A DNA stretch of 64,000 bases from an uncultured Flavobacteriaceae bacterium (lineage in GTDB: Bacteria; Bacteroidota; Bacteroidia; Flavobacteriales; Flavobacteriaceae), in NCBI GenBank assembly GCA_947488345.1, contig CANKZQ010000001.1, forward strand, positions 881,501 through 945,500, given 5' to 3'. The position numbers were made by a program, and so were the translations under genes. The notes beneath the pieces were generated by a model that was not told where the DNA came from, did no database searches, and saw only the letters and a list, made by a program, of their open reading frames with translations. How positions within the stretch are numbered: position 1 is the stretch's first letter; each line of letters starts with the position of its first letter. Of this stretch, positions 9,348 to 19,093 are shown piece by piece.

Positions 9348-9830
9348 TTATGAAGGATCAACTAAAAACAGTGGTTGATCAAATTCTACTGGTGATGCGT
9401 CATCAACTAAAATTTTAACGATCTTACCCGAAACTTCAGATTCGATTTCATTAAACAATTTCATTGCTTCGATAATACATACAGTATCCCCTACATTAAT
9501 AGTGCTTCCAACCTCTACAAATAATGGTTTATCTGGTGAAGGTTTTCTATACATGGTACCGATGATTGGAGATTTGATAACTACATATTTTGAATCATCA
9601 TCTGCTGCTGGGGCTGTCGCGGCAGGTGCCTCACTTGAAGCTGTTGGTGCAACTGGAGCTTGCGCTACAGGCACTTGTGCTATTGGTGCTTGATGTACTA
9701 TTGTCGTTTCTGTCTTATCTGACGATCCTGTTTTGATGGTAACTTTAACGTCTTCCATTTCTAATTTTACTTCGCTAGCACCTGATTTTGCTACAAATTT
9801 TATTAGATTCTGAATATCTTTTAAATCCAT
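9348..9830 (-). CDS. accB: Acetyl-CoA carboxylase, biotin carboxyl carrier protein
   Basis: A 160-residue carrier that swings biotin between AccC and the carboxyltransferase. The N-terminal domain (1-45) is followed by an Ala/Pro/Val-rich flexible linker (about 46-78), typical of BCCP. The C-terminal biotinyl domain carries EAMK with the biotinylated Lys124. It lies between fabH (24 nt away) and accC, the common flavobacterial order. Confidence 0.96.
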   Translation of the reverse strand: MDLKDIQNLIKFVAKSGASEVKLEMEDVKVTIKTGSSDKTETTIVHQAPIAQVPVAQAPVAPTASSEAPAATAPAADDDSKYVVIKSPIIGTMYRKPSPDKPLFVEVGSTINVGDTVCIIEAMKLFNEIESEVSGKIVKILVDDASPVEFDQPLFLVDPS

Positions 9831-9854
9831 ATTATTTAAGTTTAGTTAATTCTT

Positions 9855-10853
9855 TTAAGCGTTATATGCCCATTTTAAGTAAATAGCTCCCCATGAGAAA
9901 CCACCACCAAATGCTGCAAAAATTATATTATCTCCTTTTTTTAGTTGCGATTCGAAATCGGCGAGTAATAAAGGTAAGGTTGCAGAAGTGGTATTACCAT
10001 ATCTATGTATATTCATTAATACCTTCGATTCGTCTAATCCCATTCTTTCTGCGGTCGCATCAATAATTCTTTTATTTGCTTGGTGTGCAGCAAGCCATGC
10101 AACATCTTCTATTTTCAAATTATTTCTTTCTAGTATTTTCTCACTCACATCGGCCATATTAAACACTGCATTCTTAAAAACAGTTCTTCCTTCCTGATGC
10201 ACGAAACATTCAGGCTCACCAAATACTTCTCCTTTTTCGAAAGGGTTTGCAGAACCACCTTTCTGTACTTGTAAGAACTCTCTACCCTCACCATTGGTTC
10301 TTAGGTATTCATCTTGTACACCTAAACCATCTGTCGAAGGTTCGAATAATACAGCTCCAGCGCCATCTCCAAAAATGATACACGTAGCACGATTAGTATA
10401 ATCGATCATTGAAGAGTTTTTATCGGCACCTATTAATACTACTTTCTTATACTTTCCAGATTCAATAAAACTAGAAACGACCGACATTCCAAAAAGAAAA
10501 CTTGAGCATGCTGCATCCATATCAAATGAAAAAGCTTCTGTGGCTCCTATTTGTGAAGCGACAAAAGCTGCAGTAGAGGCCGCTTGCATATCGGGTGTTG
10601 CCGTAGCTACGATCAACAATTCAATTTCTTTTGGATCAAGCTTCGACTTTTCTAGTAAATCTTTCGCGGCATTAATCGCCATGAAAGAAGTTCCTTTACC
10701 TTTACCTTTTAATATTCTTCTCTCTTTTATCCCTGTTCTCGTGGTAATCCATTCGTCATTTGTCTCAACTAGGGTTTCCAATATTTCGTTTGATAAAACG
10801 TATTCTGGAAGATACTTTCCTACGGCGGTTATTGCTGCAGTGATTTTACTCAT
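9855..10853 (-). CDS. fabH: Beta-ketoacyl-ACP synthase III
   Basis: Condenses acetyl-CoA (or branched starters) with malonyl-ACP to begin fatty-acid synthesis. It is 332 residues long. The Cys-His-Asn triad is visible: Cys116 in DMDAACSSF, His in AAHQANKRI (about 258), and Asn in YGNTTSAT (about 288). It is the first gene of the fabH-accB-accC operon, linking initiation to malonyl-CoA supply. rpmF, often upstream in related genomes, is not present in the 226-bp gap to tRNA-Leu. Confidence 0.96.
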   Translation of the reverse strand: MSKITAAITAVGKYLPEYVLSNEILETLVETNDEWITTRTGIKERRILKGKGKGTSFMAINAAKDLLEKSKLDPKEIELLIVATATPDMQAASTAAFVASQIGATEAFSFDMDAACSSFLFGMSVVSSFIESGKYKKVVLIGADKNSSMIDYTNRATCIIFGDGAGAVLFEPSTDGLGVQDEYLRTNGEGREFLQVQKGGSANPFEKGEVFGEPECFVHQEGRTVFKNAVFNMADVSEKILERNNLKIEDVAWLAAHQANKRIIDATAERMGLDESKVLMNIHRYGNTTSATLPLLLADFESQLKKGDNIIFAAFGGGFSWGAIYLKWAYNA

Positions 10854-10897
10854 AATGATATCTTAATTATATAGATAATTCTTACTAAAAGTGGCAC

Positions 10898-10905
10898 CAA
10901 AGTAA
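10898..10905 (-). promoter_or_regulatory. Possible -7 element for fabH-accB-accC
   Basis: Minus strand TTACTTTG, one mismatch from TAnnTTTG, about 45 nt upstream of the fabH start. I see no clean TTG at the expected -33 distance. Confidence 0.3.
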
Positions 10906-11046
10906 TGAAATTTATTTTGGTTTATGCCTAAAAAAATATTGTTTTTTGACCATTTTTACTCTAAAACGCAAAAAAAAGCGCAAAAAGAAGTCATTTTTTT
11001 ACATTTTGATTGTTTTTATCAAAACCCTACTTTATGCCCTTCAATT

Positions 11047-11078
11047 AAAAAAAGCTCTTCGAAAAATCGAAGAGCTTT
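11047..11078 (-). terminator. Terminator of tRNA-Leu
   Basis: Perfect 12-bp stem (AAAGCTCTTCGA / TCGAAGAGCTTT) with loop AAAA, directly after the tRNA 3' end, followed on the minus strand by a T-run. Confidence 0.9.
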
Positions 11079-11079
11079 G

Positions 11080-11161
11080 TGCGGCTGAAGGGAGTCGAAC
11101 CCCCACGCCTTGCGGCACTAGATCCTAAGTCTAGCGTGTCTACCAATTCCACCACAGCCGC
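11080..11161 (-). tRNA. tRNA-Leu (anticodon TAG)
   Basis: An 82-nt cloverleaf on the minus strand. The acceptor GCGGCTG pairs with CAGCCGC. The anticodon stem CTAGA/TCTAG encloses loop CTTAGGA, giving anticodon TAG for CUA/CUG codons. A long variable arm and the T-loop TTCGACT fit leucine tRNA. The discriminator is A and CCA is not encoded. Confidence 0.96.
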
Positions 11162-11252
11162 AGTTTCGCATGTGCTGAATTTATTTCAGTAAATGTGGGT
11201 GCAAATATAATCAAACTTACTAAATAGCAAAGCTGTTCACTTATATTTTTAG

Positions 11253-11260
11253 TATTTTTG
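11253..11260 (+). promoter_or_regulatory. Possible -7 element for the M20 peptidase gene
   Basis: TATTTTTG matches TAnnTTTG exactly and ends 21 nt before the ATG, a usual leader length here. No convincing -33 TTG is seen at 17-23 nt upstream. Confidence 0.4.
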
Positions 11261-11281
11261 ATTTCTTTCAATTTATGACAA

Positions 11282-12679
11282 ATGACCAACGCAAAAAACT
11301 ATATCGAAAAACATAAAAATCGTTTTATTGACGAACTTATTGAATTATTAAAAATACCATCAATCAGTGCTGATTCTGCCTTTAGTCAGGATGTTATTAA
11401 TACCTCAGATCTGATTAAAACGAGTCTTGAAAATGCAGGATGTGATCTTGTTGAAATTTGCGAAACTCCAGGGTATCCTATTGTGTATGGAGAAAAAATA
11501 ATTGATCCTAACCTACCCACCGTGTTAGTATATGGCCATTATGATGTGCAACCGCCTGACCCTTTAGACCTATGGGATTCACCACCGTTTGAGCCTGTTA
11601 TAAAGAAAACGACAACACACCCTGAAGGTGCTATTTTTGCACGAGGAGCCTGCGACGATAAAGGGCAATTATTTATGCATGTAAAAGCCCTCGAGTATAT
11701 GACTTCAAATAACCAACTTCCTTGTAATGTTAAATTCATGATTGAAGGCGAAGAAGAAGTTGGCTCAGAAAGCCTTGCTTGGTTTGTAACAAAGCATCAA
11801 GAAAAGTTGGTGAATGATGTTATTCTAATTTCAGACACAGGCATGATTGCGAATGATATCCCATCAATTACCACTGGACTACGAGGATTAAGTTATGTAG
11901 AAGTTGAAGTTACGGGTCCGAATCGCGATCTACATTCTGGTTTATATGGTGGTGCTGTAGCAAATCCGATAAATATTTTAACGAAAATGATTGCTTCGCT
12001 GCACGATGAAGATAATCACATAACAATTCCTGGGTTTTATAATAAGGTAGAAAATTTATCATTAGAGGAACGGGCTGAAATGGCAAAGGCTCCCTTTTCT
12101 TTAGAAGATTATAAAAAAGCATTAGATATAGATGCCGTTTATGGAGAGCAAGGTTATACTACAAATGAGCGAAATTCGATTCGACCTACCTTGGATGTGA
12201 ATGGTATTTGGGGTGGCTATACTGGCGAAGGTGCTAAAACGGTAATTGCAAGTAAAGCATTTGCTAAAATTTCTATGCGATTGGTACCCAACCAAGATTG
12301 GACGGAAATAACAGCTCTATTTAAATCTCATTTTGAAAAAATAGCACCAAAAGGAGTCACGGTAAAAGTAACACCTCATCACGGAGGACAGGGCTATGTA
12401 ACACCCATCGATAGTATTGGATACCGCGCCGCAGCAAAAGCATATACAGATACTTTTGGTAAAAACCCGATTCCGCAACGAAGCGGAGGAAGTATTCCTA
12501 TTGTTTCTTTGTTTGAAAAGGAATTAAAAAGTAAGACTATTTTAATGGGATTTGGTTTGGATAGTGATGCTATCCATTCTCCAAATGAACATTTTGGTAT
12601 TTTTAACTATCTGAAAGGTATCGAAACTATTCCATTGTTCTATAGCTATTTCACAGAAATGAAATTGGCCGAATTATAA
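11282..12679 (+). CDS. M20-family metallopeptidase / dipeptidase
   Basis: A 465-residue cytoplasmic di-zinc peptidase. Metal and catalytic residues are visible: His86 and Asp88 (GHYDVQPPDP), the bridging Asp in RGACDDKGQ (121-129), and the general-base and ligand Glu pair in EGEEEVGS (155-162). A C-terminal His ligand is expected in the DAIHSPNE segment near residue 435. The middle third is the dimerisation lid domain. The length and the PPDPLDLW segment fit the carnosinase-like CNDP group. It hydrolyses dipeptides; the exact substrate is not readable. Confidence 0.93.
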   Translation: MTNAKNYIEKHKNRFIDELIELLKIPSISADSAFSQDVINTSDLIKTSLENAGCDLVEICETPGYPIVYGEKIIDPNLPTVLVYGHYDVQPPDPLDLWDSPPFEPVIKKTTTHPEGAIFARGACDDKGQLFMHVKALEYMTSNNQLPCNVKFMIEGEEEVGSESLAWFVTKHQEKLVNDVILISDTGMIANDIPSITTGLRGLSYVEVEVTGPNRDLHSGLYGGAVANPINILTKMIASLHDEDNHITIPGFYNKVENLSLEERAEMAKAPFSLEDYKKALDIDAVYGEQGYTTNERNSIRPTLDVNGIWGGYTGEGAKTVIASKAFAKISMRLVPNQDWTEITALFKSHFEKIAPKGVTVKVTPHHGGQGYVTPIDSIGYRAAAKAYTDTFGKNPIPQRSGGSIPIVSLFEKELKSKTILMGFGLDSDAIHSPNEHFGIFNYLKGIETIPLFYSYFTEMKLAEL

Positions 12680-12838
12680 GTTTTCCATTCGGCTTACATA
12701 GCCGTATTCATCACTACCACCTCTCTTAGAACGTTCGATTCTATTTTTATTGGATGTTATGAGGTGTTGGATGGTTTCTTTTTTGGGAGAAATAGTGTTA
12801 ATAATAGTATGAATTTTCTCTTTAATTAGTTTGGTCAT
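12674..12838 (-). CDS. Small uncharacterised protein (54 residues)
   Basis: An open frame of 54 codons from ATG at 12838 to TAA at 12674, filling most of the gap between the M20 peptidase and the esterase and overlapping the peptidase stop by 6 bases. The product is basic and starts MTKLIKEKIHTIINTISPKK. It has a helical N-terminal half and a polar C-terminus with SKRGGSDEYGYVSRME. I recognise no family. Full use of the gap and an ordered codon pattern favour a real gene, but the evidence is modest. Confidence 0.45.
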   Translation of the reverse strand: MTKLIKEKIHTIINTISPKKETIQHLITSNKNRIERSKRGGSDEYGYVSRMENL

Positions 12839-12916
12839 TTTTTATGTTACTTTGGGATGCGTAATAATAACAACTGTAAGTTCATAATTCCTACCCCAAA
12901 ATTCATTTCTTTCAAA

Positions 12917-13774
12917 TTACTTTTCTTTTTTCTTCAAATAATTGTTGTCATACAACCAATCTTCAAGTCGTTTTGGCCAACTACTCAGTGTTTTTAATTT
13001 TGTGCGGTATCCCATATTAAAAGCGTGCCCTCCTTTGGCATAAATATGTGCCTCTACAGACTCACCTACTTTTCGATACCCTTTCAAAATTTTTACGACG
13101 GGTTCGGAACAGCATTCATCATCGTTCGCAACCACCAAAAAAGCCGGTGGTAATTTTGCAGGAAATACATCTGGTATACCTAAAGGACCTGGATACACCA
13201 ATATTTGAAAATTAGGCTTTGCATCCATATGATCTATCGGGTCCTTTCCTTTTGCGGTGACTACTGCGCTATTATAAGTTACCATTGATACCACTTCTCC
13301 GCCTGCAGAGAATCCGAGCATTCCAATCTTTGTAGGGTCAATATTCCATTTTTTCGCATTATGCCTAACCATTCTCATTGCTCTTAGACCATCTTCTTTT
13401 GCGTGCTTCTCTATAGTGTAGTGAGATCCCTCTTCGCGTGCCAATCTATATTTTAATACAAAAGCGGTAATCCCTAATTTATTTAAAAAAAGTGCCGCAT
13501 TTTTCCCTTCTGAATTATAGACCAATGCTCTATGTCCTCCTCCTGGGCAAATAATTACAGCCGTTCCGTTAGAGCATTCATTCGATGGAGCATACATCGT
13601 AAGGGACGGATTATGTACATTTTTCACCCACCAGTCTTTCGCTTTCTCTGGTTCGTTTTTAAGTTTCTCAAACCCAGGTGCTCCATTTTCCCAAAGTGAT
13701 ATTACTTTTGGTGTTGTTTGACAAAAAAGAGTCATTGGAATAAGGAGTATTACTACATTCAATAGAGTTTTCAT
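12917..13774 (-). CDS. Secreted alpha/beta hydrolase, acetyl-xylan-esterase-like
   Basis: A 285-residue exported esterase-type hydrolase. A signal peptide ends at about residue 19 (LFCQ). The oxyanion motif PGGGHR is at 77-82 and the nucleophile elbow GFSAGG at 154-159 (Ser156). The acid Asp is probably in VANDDECC and the catalytic His in KGGHAFNMG. This set matches the lipase/esterase group often annotated as xylan or pectin acetylesterase or BD-FAE. It acts in the periplasm; the substrate is probably an acylated glycan. ATG at 13774 is chosen over 13795 because the signal peptide then begins at Met1. Confidence 0.88.
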   Translation of the reverse strand: MKTLLNVVILLIPMTLFCQTTPKVISLWENGAPGFEKLKNEPEKAKDWWVKNVHNPSLTMYAPSNECSNGTAVIICPGGGHRALVYNSEGKNAALFLNKLGITAFVLKYRLAREEGSHYTIEKHAKEDGLRAMRMVRHNAKKWNIDPTKIGMLGFSAGGEVVSMVTYNSAVVTAKGKDPIDHMDAKPNFQILVYPGPLGIPDVFPAKLPPAFLVVANDDECCSEPVVKILKGYRKVGESVEAHIYAKGGHAFNMGYRTKLKTLSSWPKRLEDWLYDNNYLKKKEK

Positions 13775-13907
13775 AGCGCCTGTATGTTTTCTCAAATATA
13801 CTATTTTAAATATTTTTTGCGCTTTCTTGTAACTTTAACAGTTAATTCACACTTATATAGCAACATATAGTCAATTTAACACGTTTATCTAATAAACCTT
13901 CTCTGCA

Positions 13908-15008
13908 ATGCTCAAAAACTTCTTTTGGATGTGCTCTGGCGCTGATCCTGATTTACTTAACGAAAGTCCAAAATCTGAACAAATAAAATATGCGGGAATT
14001 GGTGGTACCGTTTTTTTTACCGCTGTCATGGCTTTTATTTCCGGTTCATATGCCTTATACACCGTATTTGACAACGTATATATGGCTATTGCTTTTGGTC
14101 TTGTTTGGGGATTACTTATTTTTAATTTAGATAGATTCATTGTCTCCACCATTAAAAAACAAGACAACATATGGAAAGAATTACTGCAAGCATCTCCTAG
14201 AATAATTTTAGCTGTTATCATTGCCGTGGTTATTTCAAAACCTTTAGAAATGAAAATTTTCGAAAAGGAAATTAACCAAGTTTTATTAGAGCAAAAGAAT
14301 GAGCTAACGCTACAAAACCAAAATCAGATTGCTCAACAATATACACCCGAAATTAACAGAATAGAAGCAGAAATTGAAGCACTAAAAAATACTGTGAGTG
14401 CAAAAGAAAGAGAAACGAATGATCTGTATGACACCTATATTGCCGAAGCTGAAGGTACTGCTGGTACCATGAAATTAGGAAAAGGCCCTGTGTATAAAGA
14501 AAAAAGAGAGAAACACGATGCACTATTACAGGAGTTGCAAACGCTGAAAGAAGAAAGCAAACTTTCCATATCTGCGAAAGAAGCGGCCATTGTTTCGCTA
14601 AGAAATAATCGTGATAATCAAGTCACTATGAGTCAACCTATTATTGACGGTTTTGATGGACTAATGGCACGAATTAACGCCTTAGGAGAACTGGCATGGT
14701 TTCCTTCTTTTTTTATTTTACTTCTCTTTTTGGCGATTGAAACTGCACCTGTATTAGCTAAGGTAATGGCTCCAAAAGGCGCTTACGATTTAAAGTTTGA
14801 TGAACAAGAGGACGCACTAGCAACATGGGTAGCACAGCAAAAAAACCAACGTGCTGCACTTTTAGATACCGATGTTACCTTAAACGAAAAAGTCTATTAT
14901 GATGTTTCTGAGGATGCCGAAATTTATGACTACAAAAAACAAAAGGCGAAGGACCTCCTAAAACTACAATCTGATAAGTTTTACAAGAAACAGAGTGATT
15001 TGATTTAG
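13908..15008 (+). CDS. DUF4407 domain-containing membrane protein
   Basis: A 366-residue protein. It has a short N-terminal head (FFWMCSGADPDLL), three hydrophobic segments at about residues 24-45, 48-66 and 98-115, a long Glu/Lys/Gln-rich coiled-coil region at about 120-245, a further membrane helix at about 262-282 and a charged tail. This matches the DUF4407 family, whose function is unknown. The coiled coil between helices is probably periplasmic or cytoplasmic by even-helix topology. It stands alone, transcribed away from the esterase. Confidence 0.88.
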   Translation: MLKNFFWMCSGADPDLLNESPKSEQIKYAGIGGTVFFTAVMAFISGSYALYTVFDNVYMAIAFGLVWGLLIFNLDRFIVSTIKKQDNIWKELLQASPRIILAVIIAVVISKPLEMKIFEKEINQVLLEQKNELTLQNQNQIAQQYTPEINRIEAEIEALKNTVSAKERETNDLYDTYIAEAEGTAGTMKLGKGPVYKEKREKHDALLQELQTLKEESKLSISAKEAAIVSLRNNRDNQVTMSQPIIDGFDGLMARINALGELAWFPSFFILLLFLAIETAPVLAKVMAPKGAYDLKFDEQEDALATWVAQQKNQRAALLDTDVTLNEKVYYDVSEDAEIYDYKKQKAKDLLKLQSDKFYKKQSDLI

Positions 15009-15054
15009 GGTTTGTAGTTTCAAGGGTATTTTCTCTTTATTGAAATGATTACAG

Positions 15055-16677
15055 TTATTTTATCTCCAGTGAGGTAAACTTAAAAGTATTTACATCAAAT
15101 AAACCTTTGTCGCTCAGTTTTAACGATGGAATTACCAATAACGCCATGAAAGACAATGTCATGTACGGTGCTCTTAGTTGGCTGCCCATGTTTTTAGCCA
15201 ATGCATCTAACTCGGCATAAGCTGCACCCACCTCTGCACCAGAGCGATCACTCATGATACCTGCTACTGGTAAGGACACAATTTTTTCTTTTTCATTCGA
15301 AACGGCGCAAATACCACCTTTGTTTTTGATGATTAAATTAACAGCTTTACAAATTTCTTCATCTGATACACCAACGGCAATAATATTATGAGAATCATGT
15401 CCCACAGAACTAGCAATTGCACCTTCTTTCAGTCCAAAACTCTTAATAAAAGCGATTGCAGGTGTGGTATTTTTGTACCGATTCACCACTGTCATTTTTA
15501 AAATATCGGTTTTACTATTTGAAACTAAATTACCATCGATAATTAAACTTTCTGCTTCTACTTCATTCGTAATCAATTCTCCATCTAAGGCTTCAATGAC
15601 TCTAATTCTATCTGAAGCTGAATGAAACTCGAAATCAGAAATATTTTTAAATTCAGTATTAAAGTTATTTAACACTTCAAAATCTACTGTTTCTATAAAA
15701 GAGTCACCTCCTTTCGCCACTAAATTACCATCAATATAAGTCTCTAAAACTTTAAAACTCGTTAGATCTTCAACCATGATAAAATCGGCTGCATCTCCTT
15801 GTCTTAATAACCCTACATCTAACTTGTAGTGTTCTACTGGATTCACGCAAGCAACTCTTAATACGTCAAACACATCCATTTTTTTTGCCACTGCTCGCGC
15901 GCACAATTGGTTGATATGACCCAGTAACAAGTCATCTGGATGTTTGTCATCTGAACAAAACATCATAGATTCGAAATGCGTTGGAAGTAAATCGATTAAA
16001 GCCTCAAAATTTTTAGCCGCACTTCCTTCTCGAATAATAATTTTCATTCCTTTTTGAAGCTTTTCGAAAGCCTCATCATACGTGAAACATTCGTGATCAG
16101 TTGAAATTCCGGCATCGATATACGTAGATAGTTCCTCACCTCTAAGCCCAGGTGCATGACCATCAATTGGCTTGTTATACTGTTTAGCAAAATCAATTTT
16201 TCTCATCACTTCCTCATCATCAAATAGTACGCCTGGATAGTTCATCATTTCGGCTAAATATTTGATCTCCGGCTTTTCAAGCATTTTTTTGATGTCATTC
16301 GAATCAATGGTAGCTCCGGCACTTTCAAAAGATGTCGCGGGCACACAAGAAGGCGCTCCAAAATTAAATTTTAACGGCACTCTACTACCGTTTTCAATCA
16401 TAAAATCAACACCTTTAACACCTAAGACATTGGCGATTTCGTGAGGGTCAGAAACAGTTGCTACAGTACCATGCAATACGGCAAGTTTCGCAAACTCTGA
16501 TGGAACGAGCATCGAGCTTTCTATATGAATATGTGCGTCTATAAAGCCAGGTAGAATAAAAGACTCTGAGTCATGCGACTTTCGAGTAATTGAAACGATT
16601 TTTCCGTTTTCAACTAAAATTTCTCCTTTGTAGATATCTCTATTGGGTATATCTACAATATTTCCTTGTACAATCAT
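15055..16677 (-). CDS. ade: Adenine deaminase
   Basis: Converts adenine to hypoxanthine and ammonia in purine salvage. A 540-residue amidohydrolase-fold enzyme with the metal-binding [10 protein letters not shown] at residues 47-56 (Asp47, His49, His51, Glu53). The adenine-deaminase C-terminal domain contains [10 protein letters not shown] and [10 protein letters not shown] segments. Length and motifs match the bacterial Ade family (EC 3.5.4.2). It is monocistronic. A small CTCGT-AAA-ACGAG hairpin lies just upstream of the start, of unknown meaning. Confidence 0.95.
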   Translation of the reverse strand: MIVQGNIVDIPNRDIYKGEILVENGKIVSITRKSHDSESFILPGFIDAHIHIESSMLVPSEFAKLAVLHGTVATVSDPHEIANVLGVKGVDFMIENGSRVPLKFNFGAPSCVPATSFESAGATIDSNDIKKMLEKPEIKYLAEMMNYPGVLFDDEEVMRKIDFAKQYNKPIDGHAPGLRGEELSTYIDAGISTDHECFTYDEAFEKLQKGMKIIIREGSAAKNFEALIDLLPTHFESMMFCSDDKHPDDLLLGHINQLCARAVAKKMDVFDVLRVACVNPVEHYKLDVGLLRQGDAADFIMVEDLTSFKVLETYIDGNLVAKGGDSFIETVDFEVLNNFNTEFKNISDFEFHSASDRIRVIEALDGELITNEVEAESLIIDGNLVSNSKTDILKMTVVNRYKNTTPAIAFIKSFGLKEGAIASSVGHDSHNIIAVGVSDEEICKAVNLIIKNKGGICAVSNEKEKIVSLPVAGIMSDRSGAEVGAAYAELDALAKNMGSQLRAPYMTLSFMALLVIPSLKLSDKGLFDVNTFKFTSLEIK

Positions 16678-16761
16678 TCGCTCGTTTTACGAGACGAATC
16701 TACAAAGAATAATAGTTGTTTTTCAGAAAATAATATTGAAATGTGTTCTACTGAACCTATT

Positions 16762-17079
16762 TTAAGATAACTTAAAAAGTGAGAGGAAGAAGCCCTGAAG
16801 TGAGGCGGGGATCAACTCTACATTTTCCTTTTTTTCAGGTTGGATATCTTGCAAAATATTCGTCGCGAAATTATAATCTACTTTTCTAAAACGATCTGCT
16901 CTGTATGCGTTGTATCCACTACTTGGAGATTTAGACTCTTTTAAAATCAATCCACCATCGACAGGATTAAACCCTTCAATGGTGTACATTTCTCCCTTTT
17001 TCAACCCACCTAACCTATACCATCTTCTTCTGGCATTTGTACAAACAACAACTTCTCCTATTTCAAAAGTAGTATCCAT
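16762..17079 (-). CDS. Small protein, paralogue A of a tandem pair
   Basis: A 105-residue protein of unknown function. Residues 5-62 form a compact all-beta-looking module (EIGEVVVCTNARRRWYRLGG, then LKKGEMYTIEGFNP and DGGLILKE) that resembles a small SH3-like barrel. A conserved GYNAYRADRFRKVDYNF segment follows, then a variable tail. It is about 65% identical to the next gene over the shared 80 residues, so the two arose by tandem duplication. It has no signal peptide and no membrane helix. Binding to RNA, DNA or peptide would be a guess. Confidence 0.75.
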   Translation of the reverse strand: MDTTFEIGEVVVCTNARRRWYRLGGLKKGEMYTIEGFNPVDGGLILKESKSPSSGYNAYRADRFRKVDYNFATNILQDIQPEKKENVELIPASLQGFFLSLFKLS

Positions 17080-17244
17080 AATTTATTCGTTATTTAAGTT
17101 TCTGGGGGCCTATTATAGAATAAACATACAAACAGAATCTAAAGGAATTCTAAAGATTTGCATGAAAATCTACTTTTTTTACGCAATTTGGAAGGAAAAA
17201 ATTCTAAAACGAAGGAAATTCGGTCAGTTAGGTTGTGTAGGTCT

Positions 17245-17577
17245 TTAGTTTAACGAGATGAAGTTGAAACTGTATAGTTTAGAAGTCTTTGTTACTTTTT
17301 TATGTTGATTTTGTACCACTTCTTTTTTCGTAGGTTGTATCATTTCAATCACGGAATGAGCGAAATCATAATCTATTTTCCGAAACCGATCGGCTCTGTA
17401 TGCATTATAACCACTCATAGGAGATTTCACTTCTTTCAGTATTAATCCACCATCATAAGGATTGAAACCAGCGATGGTATACATTTCACCTTTCTTAAGC
17501 CCTCCTAATTTAAACCATCTTTTACTGTCATCGGTGCAAACTACTTTTTCTCCTATTTCGAAATTATTCATATTCAT
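17245..17577 (-). CDS. Small protein, paralogue B of a tandem pair
   Basis: A 110-residue protein, close paralogue of the gene 165 bp downstream. The shared module carries FEIGEKVVCTDDSKRWFKLG, GEMYTIAGFNPYDGGLILKE and GYNAYRADRFRKIDYDFA. The C-terminal tail is Lys-rich and not conserved between the copies. ATG at 17577 (or 17571) is preferred over 17616 because homology with the paralogue begins there. Each copy has its own upstream gap, so they may be expressed separately. Confidence 0.75.
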   Translation of the reverse strand: MNMNNFEIGEKVVCTDDSKRWFKLGGLKKGEMYTIAGFNPYDGGLILKEVKSPMSGYNAYRADRFRKIDYDFAHSVIEMIQPTKKEVVQNQHKKVTKTSKLYSFNFISLN

Positions 17578-17841
17578 CCTTTTAATTAAAACAACTGAGA
17601 AATAAAAATTCCTCAACTTATTTTGTACTAGTTAGCTAAGTTGTTGATTTTCACGACATGAAATCATTAGTAAATTGTGATTTCGTATATCGTCAAATAC
17701 TTGAAATAAAACTGTAGGGGCATGATGGTCAAAAATAGGAATCTTGATCATGTAAGACAATAGCGAAAACCATGAATTTTAAAACTAGTGGTTTTTGGGT
17801 AGTTTTATTATAATTACCTAATTTTCAATATGTTAAAAATA

Positions 17842-19086
17842 TTAAAATTTTCTATCTGGATGAAAAGAAGAAAGTTTTATGGCAGTCTTTTTTTCTGAAA
17901 TAATTTGAGAAACGAGCTTTCCAGTGGCCGCTGCCATGCTCCAACCCATCATTGCATGACCAGTTGCAATTGTCAAATTCTGACATTTATTTGACTTTCC
18001 AATATAAGGTAATCCGTCAGGAGAAACAGGTCTGAGACCAGAAGCGGCATCGGCTTTTTCTTCGGTTGATATGGAAATTTCTGGATAATATTTTGATACT
18101 GCATTTGCAATAGCCTCCACTCTCGCCTTACGAATACGTTGATTGATTCCTGCGATCTCCATAGTTCCGGCAAAACGTGTAAATCCGTTCATTGGGGTGA
18201 CCGCTACTTTGGCTTCTGCCAAAATTGCTGGAATAGTAATATGCGTCTTACGAAAGCTGTTCATTCTATATCCTTTACCCGCTTGGACTAATAACTTTAA
18301 CCCTATTTTTTGCGTTAACATACTACTCCAAGATCCTGCCGCCAACACAAATTCATCTGCCCTTAATTGTCGCTTAGTTGAAATAATCGCTCTCATTTTT
18401 TGATCTCTATATTCTATATCCTCAACCTTTTCATTCGTATAAAACTGTACACCCTCATTTAATAAATATGATTTCATTTCTTCCATGAATTCATGGGGTG
18501 TTGTATGATAGTCACATTTATAGTAGGTGGCGCCACGAATACTTAATACAGCTTTCGATTCTAATTTGCGAACCTCGACTGCTGTCAAATTCTCTACCTC
18601 TAAGCCTTCGTTTCTAGCTAATTGTGCTACTTTCATTTCTTCCTCTAGTGCTTTCTCTGATTGGCATAACATCATCAACCCTTTTTTCTCATAGTGAAAA
18701 GTAAAGTTTTCATTTTCTCTTATCTCGTCACAGAGTTCTTGACTCAATAGGGCGATATCTTTAATTGCTGGAATTGATCTTTGCACATGTTTTGGATTAC
18801 ATGATTTATTGAAGGCCCAAACCCATTTTAAAAAATCGGGTTCTAAGCGCGGCCTTATGTATAAGGGACTCGATGTATTGAACATCCATTTTAGTCCTTT
18901 TTTCATAACGCCTGGAGCCGCTAATGGAATAATATGACTTGGAGACAAATAACCAGCATTCACATAGGAAGCTCCTGAGTCCATATTTGATTGGTCAATT
19001 ATTGTCACTTGATGCCCTTCTTTTTGCAGGTAATATGCCGAGCATAACCCGATAATCCCTCCGCCAATAACAACACAATTTTTCAT
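17842..19086 (-). CDS. dadA: FAD-dependent D-amino-acid dehydrogenase-like oxidoreductase
   Basis: A 414-residue DAO-fold flavoprotein with the dinucleotide-binding GGGIIG at residues 8-13 and the C-terminal FAD segment GLRPVSPDGLPYIG. Close in length and layout to DadA, which oxidises D-amino acids to 2-oxo acids. Glycine oxidase or hydroxyproline oxidase-like relatives cannot be excluded, so the gene name is provisional. It is the last gene of a three-gene minus-strand operon with VOC and DUF885 genes. ATG at 19086 is chosen over a TTG at 19107. Confidence 0.8.
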   Translation of the reverse strand: MKNCVVIGGGIIGLCSAYYLQKEGHQVTIIDQSNMDSGASYVNAGYLSPSHIIPLAAPGVMKKGLKWMFNTSSPLYIRPRLEPDFLKWVWAFNKSCNPKHVQRSIPAIKDIALLSQELCDEIRENENFTFHYEKKGLMMLCQSEKALEEEMKVAQLARNEGLEVENLTAVEVRKLESKAVLSIRGATYYKCDYHTTPHEFMEEMKSYLLNEGVQFYTNEKVEDIEYRDQKMRAIISTKRQLRADEFVLAAGSWSSMLTQKIGLKLLVQAGKGYRMNSFRKTHITIPAILAEAKVAVTPMNGFTRFAGTMEIAGINQRIRKARVEAIANAVSKYYPEISISTEEKADAASGLRPVSPDGLPYIGKSNKCQNLTIATGHAMMGWSMAAATGKLVSQIISEKKTAIKLSSFHPDRKF

Positions 19087-19093
19087 CTTATTT

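Noticed and set aside
10946-11128. Plus-strand 60-codon frame upstream of the M20 gene
   Set aside because: It runs into tRNA-Leu on the opposite strand and starts in a poly-A/Lys run; no homology pattern.
16678-16700. Purine riboswitch upstream of adenine deaminase
   Set aside because: Only a tiny CTCGT/ACGAG hairpin is visible; there is no three-way junction or conserved purine core.
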